DNA of 35,335 bases. Source: Nitrospiraceae bacterium. GTDB lineage: Bacteria > Nitrospirota > Thermodesulfovibrionia > UBA6902. The DNA lies in assembly GCA_020356065.1 (NCBI GenBank), contig CP070632.1, positions 1,730,287 to 1,765,621 on the forward strand. The letters run 5' to 3'. Shown one piece after another: positions 24,468 through 31,922 of the stretch; positions within the stretch are counted from its first letter, which is position 1; each line of letters starts with the position of its first letter. The position numbers and the translations under genes were made by a program. Below the pieces are notes generated by a model, which was not told the origin of the DNA, searched no databases, and worked only from the letters and a program-made list of their open reading frames with translations.

Positions 24468-26462
24468 ATGCCTGAATATGATTTTCTCAGATCACTTGTA
24501 ATTATCTATGGTCTCTCTGCCATTGTCGTATACACGCTTGGAAAAATCAGGGTTCCTTCGCTCATTGGATTTCTCCTGGCCGGAGTACTGCTGGGTCCTT
24601 ACGGGCTTGAGTTAATAAGCGATGTTCATCTTGTTGAGGTCTTTGCTGAAATTGGCATTGTCCTTCTTTTATTTACCATAGGTATGGAGTTTTCGCTCAA
24701 AAAGATTCTGTCCCTGAGAAAAAGCATTTTTGCAGGCGGTTTCCTCCAGATTCTGATTACCGGTGTAATCATTTTTCTTCTCAGCCTGGGCTCAGGATAT
24801 GACAGGAACACGTCCATTGTTATGGGAGGATTGATTGCCCTGAGCAGCACCGCCATTGTGCTTAAGCTCCTCTTTGACAGGGCAGAGATAGATTCCCTTT
24901 ACGGTAAGTCAAGCCTTGGTATTCTCATCTTTCAGGACCTCAGCGTGGTCTTCTTTTTACTTCTACTGCCAATGCTCAATGCACACGATGGCGGTATGCT
25001 GAACCTCATTAAGATCCTTGCTGAATCGCTGCTCTTTATAGCAATTGTAATATTATCCGCCCGCCTTCTGGTTCCCAAGCTACTTCATCTGATTGTACAC
25101 TGCAGGATCAGAGAGCTTTTTATCATCAGTATCATTTTCATATGTCTCGGTACAGCCTATCTGACCTATGAGCTGGGGTTTTCACTGGCTATCGGGGCAT
25201 TTATAGCAGGACTGATCGTATCTGAGTCCGAATATTCCTATCAGGCAATCTCGGATATTCTCCCCTTTAAGGACAGCTTCAATGGTCTATTCTTCATATC
25301 AGTGGGGATGCTCATGGATGTACATTTTTTTCTCACCAATGCGGGACAGATACTGCTCTTTGTTCTGATCATTGTCATTGTTAAAATTGGCGCAACCACT
25401 ATCGCTGTACTTCTGACAGGAAGTCACCTGAGGATCGCCCTTCACAGCGCCCTTGTCCTTGCACAGGTCGGCGAATTCGCATTTATTGTTGCTGTATCCG
25501 CATTAAAGCTCAATCTCATCTCAGATACTATATATCAGTATTTCCTTTCATCAGCAATAATAACCATGCTGCTGACTCCTTTGATGGTATATATATCTCC
25601 GACGGTATCAACCTGGGTGACATCAAGAAAAATCCTTGCACGCCTTGAATCCATGAGAGCGCTTGAGCAAAAAAAGGGGATTACCGTTGAAAGGAAATCA
25701 GACCATGTAATCATTGTCGGTTTCGGACTGAATGGAAAAAATCTTGCTCTCGTGTTAAAGGAACTTGAAGTAACATACCTGGTGCTCGAGATGAACAGCC
25801 AGACAATAGAGAACGCACGTAAGCAGGGTGAGCCAATCTATTATGGTGATGCAACAAGCAGGGAAATACTTCACAAAATGAACTTGGAAAAGGCAAAGGT
25901 AATTGTTATCTGTATCATGGACCCGTCGGCTACCAGGAAAATCGTCCTCACTGCAAGAAAGATGAACCCAAACATATATATTCTGGTCAGGACAAGGTTC
26001 CTGTCGGAGGTGGAAGACCTGATACAGACCGGTGCAGATGAGGTCATACCGGCTGAGTTTGAAACGTCGATTGAGCTTTTTTCAAGAGTGCTGAGGTTTT
26101 ATAAAATGCCCAGGGCCCTGATCGGTCAATACGCAGACAGATTCAGAAACGACCATTACCAGATGTTTATCAGGGGAGAAACCCCAAAGAGATATTTTCA
26201 GGATACCATTGCGCTCATGCCGCATATGGATTATGAGAGCTTCATTGTGGAAGAAGGTTCTGTGGCTGCAGATAAGACACTCAGGGAATCATCAATTTAT
26301 GCAAAGACCGGTGCCTTTGCAGTTGCCGTCAAGCGGGGCAATGAAACGATTCATGGTATACGGGCTGATTTTCAGTTACATGCACATGATATTGTATTTC
26401 TAATCGGTGATAAAAAGTCCCTTGAGCACGCAAATGAACTGTTTTTCAGAAAATTAAAATAA
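24468..26462 (+). CDS. CPA2-family cation/proton antiporter with TrkA domains (Kef-type)
   Basis: This 664-residue membrane transporter has an Na/H exchanger-like membrane domain of about 12 helices (1-385; PSLIGFLLAGVLLGPYGLE, ALSSTAIVLKLLFDR, LGILIFQDLSVVFFLLLLP, FSLAIGAFIAGLIVSESEY). A cytosolic TrkA-N NAD-binding domain follows (about 405-525; HVIIVGFGLNGKNLALVL), then a TrkA-C domain (about 575-660). This matches KefB/KefC-type potassium efflux or RosB-like exchangers. No KefF/KefG ancillary gene is visible. The start MPEYDFLRSLVI is family-like, though no strong ribosome site precedes it. Confidence 0.93.
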   Translation: MPEYDFLRSLVIIYGLSAIVVYTLGKIRVPSLIGFLLAGVLLGPYGLELISDVHLVEVFAEIGIVLLLFTIGMEFSLKKILSLRKSIFAGGFLQILITGVIIFLLSLGSGYDRNTSIVMGGLIALSSTAIVLKLLFDRAEIDSLYGKSSLGILIFQDLSVVFFLLLLPMLNAHDGGMLNLIKILAESLLFIAIVILSARLLVPKLLHLIVHCRIRELFIISIIFICLGTAYLTYELGFSLAIGAFIAGLIVSESEYSYQAISDILPFKDSFNGLFFISVGMLMDVHFFLTNAGQILLFVLIIVIVKIGATTIAVLLTGSHLRIALHSALVLAQVGEFAFIVAVSALKLNLISDTIYQYFLSSAIITMLLTPLMVYISPTVSTWVTSRKILARLESMRALEQKKGITVERKSDHVIIVGFGLNGKNLALVLKELEVTYLVLEMNSQTIENARKQGEPIYYGDATSREILHKMNLEKAKVIVICIMDPSATRKIVLTARKMNPNIYILVRTRFLSEVEDLIQTGADEVIPAEFETSIELFSRVLRFYKMPRALIGQYADRFRNDHYQMFIRGETPKRYFQDTIALMPHMDYESFIVEEGSVAADKTLRESSIYAKTGAFAVAVKRGNETIHGIRADFQLHAHDIVFLIGDKKSLEHANELFFRKLK

Positions 26463-26649
26463 TATCGTTCGCTATGCCTGTACAATACTTAATTAATCCT
26501 GATAGCGGCAGCAGCATATAATAAAAGTAATGGCACACCGTATCCTGTAACCATAAAGGATACAAAATAACCAAAATAAAATGATTTAGACGGCTTTGAG
26601 AAATCTGATAAACTTTACAAGTAAAATCTTTAATTATAAGGGAGGATGC

Positions 26650-27545
26650 ATGAAAAAACTGCTTGTTTATCTGCTTTGTATTTTTGTTATGGTCCCTGTG
26701 ACTGTTTTTGCTGAGGGTAATCTGCGTCACTCAATCTTGGTGTCCAAATTTGAGAACCGTTCAAACTGGTCTGGCCAGTGGCAATTGGCAGATACATTCG
26801 GCACCATGCTTACAGACAACCTTCAGCAGACAAATAAATTTATCGTACTGGGTGAAAAGGACAGGAGGCAATTGCTGAGCAGGACTTTAATGCGTCAGGC
26901 AGGACTGCTGGCGGGAAAAAGAAAGCACAAACAGGACAAATGACACCTGCTCAACTTCTGGTCAAAGGTGAAATCACCCATTTCCAGCACTCAACATCAG
27001 GCGGTGAAGGAGGGGTGAGAATCAAGGGTTTTAAACTTGGCGGGGGAAAAGACCAGGCAGAGATAAATGCAGTCATCTATGTAGTTGATTCAACGACCGG
27101 CCAGGTTATTTCATCAAAAAAGCTCGTGGGAAAGGCATCAAAAAGAAGTCTGAGTGTCGGATTTTCAGACAGGGACTGGGGTGCGGATCTTGGAGGTTTC
27201 AAAAAAACAAATGTCGGCAAAGCTGTTGAAGCTGCCATTGATGAAGCAGTAACGTTTATCAGCGAAGAGGTAGAGGAGATACCCTGGGAAGGTACGGTCA
27301 TACTTGTCAAGAAGGGAAAAGTGTATATTAACAGGGGAGAGCGAGACGGAGTGAGCAAGGGACAGAGTTTTGTGGTCGGCTCGGTTGAGGAGCTCAGAGA
27401 TCCGGATACTGGAGAACTTCTTGATGTGTCCATGGAAAAATCAGGAACGGTTGTCGTGGATACTGTTAAAGAGAAAATCTCGATTGCCAGTACGACTGAA
27501 GGTGAGGGAAATATAGAAAAGGGCATGACCGTGATGGTGCCCTGA
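26650..27545 (+). pseudogene. CsgG-like exported protein, frame broken by a -1 shift
   Basis: Two overlapping frames encode one CsgG-family protein. Frame one starts at 26650 (GGAGG five bases upstream) with a signal peptide cut near VFA-EG, then SILVSKFENRSNW and FIVLGEKDRRQL, and stops at TGA 26941-26943. The family text continues in the -1 frame as KKAQTGQMTPAQLLVKGEITHF, KGFKLGGGKDQAEINAVIYVVD and DEAVTFISEEVEEIPWEG up to 27545. The switch falls on GGGAAAA (26913-26919), which in the first frame reads G GGA AAA, the X XXY YYZ slippery pattern. A lost base in the A run would give the same picture. If joined the product is about 298 residues and resembles curli-secretion-like or lipoprotein-like CsgG relatives. 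Confidence 0.75.
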
Positions 27546-28267
27546 CACCTGATATTTTTTTATAAATGCAGTGAACAGGCAGCTTTTATTGCGGACTCTA
27601 TCTGACAGGCACCAAGTTTCGTAAATACATTTCAAGTGGTAGTCACGTTCAGGAAAGCTGAGCCTTTAATCACCCTGCCAAAAGTCCTCAGGGCTTGTCC
27701 TATGTGAGCTTAAAATCAACGCGGGTCTGTTACAGTCTTTCATCTTTCTCAGGCAGCACCGATTCCTGCTCTATCAGAAAGACCCTCTTTGGATCGATCT
27801 GACCCGACTGATAAAAATACTCCTGTACTGTCGCGGCGCGGACTGATTGTCCTTTAATTTATAGAATTGCATTAACTGTTTTGCTGAAATCCTTCCTTCA
27901 TGCATACAACGCACTGAAATAATAACCATTTATCAGTTGCAATAAAAGAGAGGAAATGATATGAGGAAAGTAACCAGTAATGATATCGGGACATCTACTT
28001 ATAAGATATTAAATTTTAAAATAATTCTGGGATATCAAGAAAAAAAGAATGCGGGCCCAGTTAGGGGACATCGCTGAATTTAAAAGGTTGGGCTCTTAGC
28101 GTAGGCAGGGAAAAACCTTTTAATCAGGGACCCTCATTCTTTTTTTCTTAATTAATATTAATACTATTCTATATTACAATGATATGATAAAAATCATGTC
28201 TCCTATACATTATGTTCACTGATTGTTATCTAATCCTGTAACAATACAACATATTATTCCCGGTTCA
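27546..28267. other. 720-bp gene-free region
   Basis: No coding frame with family signal or ribosome site is visible. It contains a striking inverted-repeat element at 28037-28149 (separate entry). The rest is AT-rich without clear terminators for the CsgG-like frame upstream. Confidence 0.6.
28037..28149. repeat. 113-bp palindromic element with poly-T ends (MITE or small RNA)
   Basis: AAGAAAAAAAGAATG (28037-28051) and CATTCTTTTTTTCTT (28135-28149) are perfect 15-bp inverted repeats, extended inward by GGGxCC and GGGACCC. Inside, TTAAAAGGTT (28080-28089) pairs with AACCTTTTAA (28114-28123). On either strand the sequence would end as a GC-containing stem followed by seven T. The unpaired parts (for example GCTCTTAGCGTAGGC) are not symmetrical, so the element is not a simple terminator. 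A non-coding mobile element or a structured RNA with bidirectional terminators both fit. Confidence 0.6.
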
Positions 28268-28861
28268 TCATTCTGCTGCCTCCCCTTCACTCTCAACTAC
28301 CTCTCCCCCCTCCCCTGTTCTCGCCTCATATACAGACATCAGAAAGATTACTGCAAAAGGCTGTGTAAAGAGTGAACCGATAAACGTGGTGCTCCCCAGA
28401 GAAATTACTCCTATGAAGATGATAAAGACAGCAAGATTGTCTGTCCAGCTTCCACTAGTTGTCATGGAAAAACTCTCTTTAACGGCATCAACCAATCCAA
28501 GTTCCTTGTCAGTCATGAGCGGCAACATATACAGACAGCAGTACGCCACTGCCAGTACAACAGCAATACCCGGAATTACAAGAAGCGAAAACCCGGTTAA
28601 GACAACCAGCAGCACCAGAATGCCAAATGCCAATAAGGGGAAGAAAAGCCTCATATGGGAAAAGATGTCCTGCACCTTAGGCTCACGTCCATCTCTTATC
28701 ATCAACAAAATAGATTGCATGTAACCGGCCATGGTAACAGGGGCCAGAATTCCAAGAGTAAAAAAACTCACCGCAATCATGGCCAGTGTCAAGATAATCA
28801 GGGGGGCAATATATTTGAGTGTAAGACGCCATGCTTTTTCGAGATGTGTTTTAAAATCCAT
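28268..28861 (-). CDS. integral membrane protein, unknown function
   Basis: The 197-residue protein has about four to five membrane segments (IAPLIILTLAMIAVSFFTLG, LFFPLLAFGILVLLVVL, VIPGIAVVLAVAYCCLYMLP, LAVFIIFIGVISLGST) and an acidic C-terminal tail. The layout with the central loop LMTDKELGLVDAVKESFSMT resembles DUF975-like or other small bacterial membrane proteins that I cannot name with certainty. The ATG at 28861 has GAGGGG close upstream and is preferred to 28876. The thioredoxin-fold gene ends 27 bp upstream, and both may share a transcript. Confidence 0.7.
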   Translation of the reverse strand: MDFKTHLEKAWRLTLKYIAPLIILTLAMIAVSFFTLGILAPVTMAGYMQSILLMIRDGREPKVQDIFSHMRLFFPLLAFGILVLLVVLTGFSLLVIPGIAVVLAVAYCCLYMLPLMTDKELGLVDAVKESFSMTTSGSWTDNLAVFIIFIGVISLGSTTFIGSLFTQPFAVIFLMSVYEARTGEGGEVVESEGEAAE

Positions 28862-28887
28862 TTTCCCCTCTTGCAAGGATTTTATAC

Positions 28888-29418
28888 TTAAAAATTAACC
28901 TTACTTTCATAAATTCCAATAACATAATCAAGGTAGCGTTTAAACGTCCCGGGTTTAATTTCTTCTGCAAAACACATTTTGTTTCCGTCTGGATCCAGTA
29001 CCGGTTCCATCTGATGATTCAGAAAGAGAAGCAGGCAGTCATCATGGAACTCATGTTTTTCACCAAGGGCCTGTTCATCAGGCGTCAGATCATACGCAAG
29101 GTCTATAAAGATTGGAATAAAGTCTTTATTAATTTTGGCTACAATGCTGTCCCTGCTATATACATTTTTCTGCAGGAAATCACAACGGGGACAGCCTTCG
29201 TGAACAGCAAAATCAACCAGCATGGGTTTTCTTTCTTTTTTTGACTTCTTAATCCCTTCATCGAGTTTATTCCAGTTTACCTTCCATGCATATTGTACAT
29301 CAGGTCTCCTGCTTTCTGTTCCCGCATTTGAGTTATGATGATCTTTTTCAAGAGTAAAAGCAGTCATGCCCGGGATAAGCAAAGATACCGTCACAATTGC
29401 TGATATCACTGTTTTCAT
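28888..29418 (-). CDS. periplasmic thioredoxin-fold protein (CPRC)
   Basis: The 176-residue product has a signal peptide (MKTVISAIVTVSLLIPGMTA) and a thioredoxin-like domain (about 45-170) with the redox motif C76-P-R-C79 in LVDFAVHEGCPRCDFLQ. It fits thioredoxin_7/DUF255-like proteins that reduce or oxidise thiols in the periplasm. NKDFIPIFIDLAYDLTPDEQ and the DDCLLLFLNHQMEPVLDPDGNK strand follow the expected fold. Neighbours are a membrane protein downstream and a cytochrome c upstream, so a role in cytochrome or metal handling is possible but inferred. Confidence 0.82.
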   Translation of the reverse strand: MKTVISAIVTVSLLIPGMTAFTLEKDHHNSNAGTESRRPDVQYAWKVNWNKLDEGIKKSKKERKPMLVDFAVHEGCPRCDFLQKNVYSRDSIVAKINKDFIPIFIDLAYDLTPDEQALGEKHEFHDDCLLLFLNHQMEPVLDPDGNKMCFAEEIKPGTFKRYLDYVIGIYESKVNF

Positions 29419-29562
29419 ACATTCTCTTTTTTACACACCTTTTATGCTCACTTTAGCAAGCATGAAATATTCTACCATACAGCTGAGCCGCCTCTGTATA
29501 AATATGTTTGGCATATTACATTCATGATTACCAATGGGTACTTCATGTGTATATCCTGACTT

Positions 29563-30006
29563 TTAAAGCGTATTCAGGTAAGCAATTATATTAAGCTGTT
29601 CATCATTGGAAAGAAAATGAAAAGAAGGCATCTTATCGAATGATTTATTGAGCTGAATGATAATGTTTTCAGCTGTTACAGGTTTCTTGCTGAATGGTAA
29701 AACTTTCTGTTTCAATACACCCTTGAGTCCAGGTCCCCTCATGACAAATTCGCTTTCAGGCACCGGGAAATCAACATTGTGACACTTACTGCATAATTGT
29801 TCAAAGAGTTTCGCTCCTTCTTTGATACTTTGTAAATCAGTTCTTACAAGATCGTTATTATTATCAGTCTCGCCACTTCGCGACACAAAATCGGACCGAT
29901 CATCAATGGGGGCATGTTTCTGTTGTAAATTTTCAGCCATACTCGAACTGATAAGCATTAATGCTGCAACTGTAATAATAGTTCCCGCTTCACTTATACT
30001 CAACAT
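29563..30006 (-). CDS. monoheme cytochrome c
   Basis: This 147-residue exported protein has a signal peptide and a class I-like cytochrome c domain (about 60-147). Heme attachment is at C72-S-K-C75-H76, and a probable distal methionine is M126 in FDKMPSF. GPGLKGVLKQKVLPF and LSNDEQLNIIAYLNTL match the family. The ATG at 30006 is chosen because GGGAG lies four to five bases upstream; 30018 is the longer option. It should carry single electrons in the periplasm. A gap of 144 bp separates it from the thioredoxin-fold gene. Confidence 0.92.
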   Translation of the reverse strand: MLSISEAGTIITVAALMLISSSMAENLQQKHAPIDDRSDFVSRSGETDNNNDLVRTDLQSIKEGAKLFEQLCSKCHNVDFPVPESEFVMRGPGLKGVLKQKVLPFSKKPVTAENIIIQLNKSFDKMPSFHFLSNDEQLNIIAYLNTL

Positions 30007-30229
30007 GTTCTCCCTCATGTAATTGTCATATGTATCGTATCATTATAAATTAAATTATATGATTTGTTAACTTCATTGAGGAAATTAATGAAGCCCTCAA
30101 TTATGTTATCGATCGTTGAAATAACTATATGATAAGAACAGTTTTATCCGAGACGAAACACGATCAGCTGAAAGACAATCACCTCAGGATTTAAAGGATA
30201 CATCGTCAAGCAACTATATCGAACCCGGG

Positions 30230-30532
30230 ATGAAGTTTGAGAGAGGCGCACTTATAGTTGAAATTCTTAAACTGTTTAACACCTGTTATGATTTTTATAA
30301 CAGACAGTAAGGCTGTCATGGTTAAATGGGCCCGGTTTAGCAGGACATTCATTCACATGTAAAGGTAAAAACATACTAGGGAGAGATTCGAGGTAAGGCT
30401 TTTGGTCTGAATGAGCAGGGTATGCTCAAGCTGGAACTTCCTGACAAACAGGTAATACCCCTGCCTTCAGCGATATATTTCATCTTTTCGCTGAATGATG
30501 AATCAGTGTCACGGTACGGCAGAGAACAATGA
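30230..30532 (+). pseudogene. fossil of a biotin-protein-ligase C-terminus
   Basis: One frame holds ALIVEILKLFNTCYDFYNR, then after several stops VKVKTY and IRGKAFGLNEQGMLKLELPD, ending at TGA 30530. The order and wording resemble the end of the BirA ligase domain plus its C-terminal SH3-like domain (EGRAxGLDExGxLxLE pattern). Four in-frame stops (30308, 30323, 30338, 30377) and no N-terminal half show decay. The surrounding gap 30019-30545 has no intact gene. Confidence 0.45.
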
Positions 30533-30545
30533 CGTTCAAGTTCTC

Positions 30546-30752
30546 TTATTCTTTCGTCTTTTCAATCTCATAGCTTTCGATTCGGCCCTTCTCACCATCT
30601 GCAAACGTTCCAATGATTTCATTGCCGTTAGAGTCTGGTGAGCAGCCGGAACCTGTTTCACATTTAAATGTCCTTACAGATTCACTTCCATTATAGTACT
30701 TTTCCTTGAGAATAACGGTCATTTTTCTCAGGTCCAACCCTAGTTGATTCAT
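30546..30752 (-). CDS. small hypothetical protein
   Basis: This is a 68-residue protein of unknown function. AAAGGA sits about six bases before the ATG at 30752. The sequence is polar with two cysteines (FKCETGSGCSPDSNGNE) and a charged tail (IESYEIEKTKE); no membrane segment or signal is visible. It follows the 122-residue gene by 67 bp on the same strand, so it may be the last member of the cold-shock transcript. No family is recognised. Confidence 0.55.
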   Translation of the reverse strand: MNQLGLDLRKMTVILKEKYYNGSESVRTFKCETGSGCSPDSNGNEIIGTFADGEKGRIESYEIEKTKE

Positions 30753-30819
30753 TTGCTTTCCTTTTTCTGCTTTTTCAGCTTATCTGTCCTGATAAAAAAA
30801 TATGTATGAATTATCTGGT

Positions 30820-31188
30820 TTATGCGTATTGTATGGCAATTTCATACACAATCTTTGAGTGCCCGGGCCGGGGACCATTGTCATCACAGCCAAGTTCTCC
30901 TTTTGTGGATTCACTGTGGTTCCTGATCATCGAGGTTATCACCCGGGACATATCAAACCCGCCGTCAACGCAGTCATCACTCAAACAGTCAACTTTGAAA
31001 AATGCGTAACTGCCGGGACTGAAATTCATTACCCTGTGTATCGGATTGGCTATTCCCTGCTGCTTGTACATCATGCTGATGACGATGCCTGCAACCTCCG
31101 GGTAATGACTGGATATTATACCGGCGTCAAGCCTGCGCTGATTTCTTTCTAAACTTGCTGTCCTTGCCTGACTATGTCTGCTAATCAT
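30820..31188 (-). CDS. hypothetical protein downstream of csp
   Basis: This 122-residue protein is of unknown family. Its ribosome site TAGGAGG lies just before the ATG at 31188 and is excellent, which supports a real gene. The protein has an N-terminal basic part (RHSQARTASLERNQRR) and a middle region IISSHYPEVAGIVISMMYKQQG that looks structured. The acidic stretch DCLSDDCVDGGFDMSRVITSM is followed by a polar C-terminus. It lies directly after the csp terminator hairpin, whose U-run abuts the ribosome site. It may therefore be expressed only by read-through from the csp promoter. Confidence 0.65.
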   Translation of the reverse strand: MISRHSQARTASLERNQRRLDAGIISSHYPEVAGIVISMMYKQQGIANPIHRVMNFSPGSYAFFKVDCLSDDCVDGGFDMSRVITSMIRNHSESTKGELGCDDNGPRPGHSKIVYEIAIQYA

Positions 31189-31201
31189 GTTCCTCCTAAA
31201 T

Positions 31202-31232
31202 AAAAAGGCCCGTTCCCTGGGGAAGAGGCCTT
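31202..31232 (-). terminator. intrinsic terminator between csp and the next gene
   Basis: On the minus strand AAGGCC (31227-31232 complement) and GGCCTT (31205-31210 complement) pair, with an inner TTCCC-CA-GGGAA stem. A T-run (TTTTTATTT) follows. It lies 11 bp past the csp stop. The next gene starts 14 bp further, so the terminator probably sets a high csp to low downstream ratio. Confidence 0.75.
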
Positions 31233-31242
31233 CTCCGGTTTA

Positions 31243-31443
31243 TTACAGTTTTACAACGTTAATCGCCTTGGGGCCTTTCGGGCCGTCTTCAGTGTCAAAG
31301 CTGACCGCATCGCCTTCAGCAAGGGATTTGTATCCATCACCCTGAATAGATGTATGATGTACAAAAGCATCATTACCGTCTTCACAGGAAATAAAACCAA
31401 AACCTTTGTTGTCATTAAACCATTTTACAGTTCCCTGGTTCAT
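31243..31443 (-). CDS. cold-shock protein (CspA family)
   Basis: The 66-residue single cold-shock domain protein is an RNA chaperone that melts RNA structure and can act as an antiterminator. It has the [17 protein letters not shown] block with RNP1 (KGFGFI) and a changed RNP2 ([11 protein letters not shown] in place of VFVHFSAI). [11 protein letters not shown] at the end is typical. AAGGAGGT precedes the ATG by five bases. Its transcript appears to begin near 31556 and to pass a strong leader terminator before reaching the gene. It is followed by its own terminator. Confidence 0.96.
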   Translation of the reverse strand: MNQGTVKWFNDNKGFGFISCEDGNDAFVHHTSIQGDGYKSLAEGDAVSFDTEDGPKGPKAINVVKL

Positions 31444-31490
31444 ATCTTATACCTCCTTATCTATCTATTAAAATCTTAGAAGGCCTCAAC

Positions 31491-31527
31491 AAAAAAAGGG
31501 CCGCAAAGATCAAAAATCTTCGTGGCC
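31491..31527 (-). terminator. leader terminator/attenuator in csp 5' region
   Basis: On the minus strand GGCCACGAAGAT (31516-31527), loop TTTTG and ATCTTTGCGGCC (31499-31510) form a 12-bp stem with one A-C mismatch and one G-U, then CCC-free T7 (31491-31497) follows. It starts about 29 nt after the predicted csp start site and ends about 48 nt before the csp start codon, so csp expression must pass it. Confidence 0.7.
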
Positions 31528-31562
31528 TCATCAACAACAAAAACTTCTAAAACTCTGGCTTA

Positions 31563-31592
31563 ATCATAGCACGTCTTTAAACAATCCGTCAA
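31563..31592 (-). promoter_or_regulatory. sigma-70 promoter for csp
   Basis: On the minus strand TTGACG (31587-31592) and TATGAT (31563-31568) are separated by 18 bp, with a TG-type extension (TGC) before the -10 box. The start would be near 31556, giving a leader of about 113 nt. This is the best promoter match I see in the window. Confidence 0.65.
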
Positions 31593-31821
31593 GAAGAATA
31601 ATATGACTTCTTTGATAAAGGGCAGTCCGGCTCTGATTTAATAGCAAATGAAATAAGCAGGGGCAGGGTTTTCCCAGCCGGAATTACAAACACGCGAAAG
31701 TCTGTATTTGCAAACTGCTGAATATACATAGAAAGCAATAGCTTTCAATCATTTCTGGATTTGTTTGATATCTATTTAGCTTGAATTGTGTTACAGTGTA
31801 ATTGACTTTGAAAGTTGAAAA

Positions 31822-31856
31822 GCCTCTCGGCCTTTAAAGCCGTGAGGCATTTTTTG
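31822..31856 (+). terminator. hairpin terminator or attenuator before GT4 gene
   Basis: GCCTCTCGGC (31822-31831) and GCCGTGAGGC (31839-31848) pair with one T-T mismatch around CTTTAAA, followed by ATTTTTTG. It reads in the plus direction 67 nt before the glycosyltransferase start. No gene upstream on this strand needs it, so it may be a leader attenuator or end a short RNA. The minus-strand side also has a short T-run (TTTTC). I see no strong promoter between 31600 and 31820 on the plus strand. Confidence 0.6.
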
Positions 31857-31922
31857 TTTATTAAAATAATTATGAGAAATAATGTGACCTTTACCTCAAG
31901 GTCAGATATGGAGAGATGCATA

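Noticed and set aside
26940-27545. Independent gene starting at ATG 26940
   Set aside because: The residues before this ATG in the same frame (KKAQTGQ) are part of the CsgG-like domain, and no signal peptide would be present.
28037-28149. 6S RNA, SRP RNA or a known riboswitch
   Set aside because: It lacks the conserved bulge of 6S, the GGAA loop of SRP RNA, and riboswitch core motifs I know; kept only as an unassigned palindromic element.
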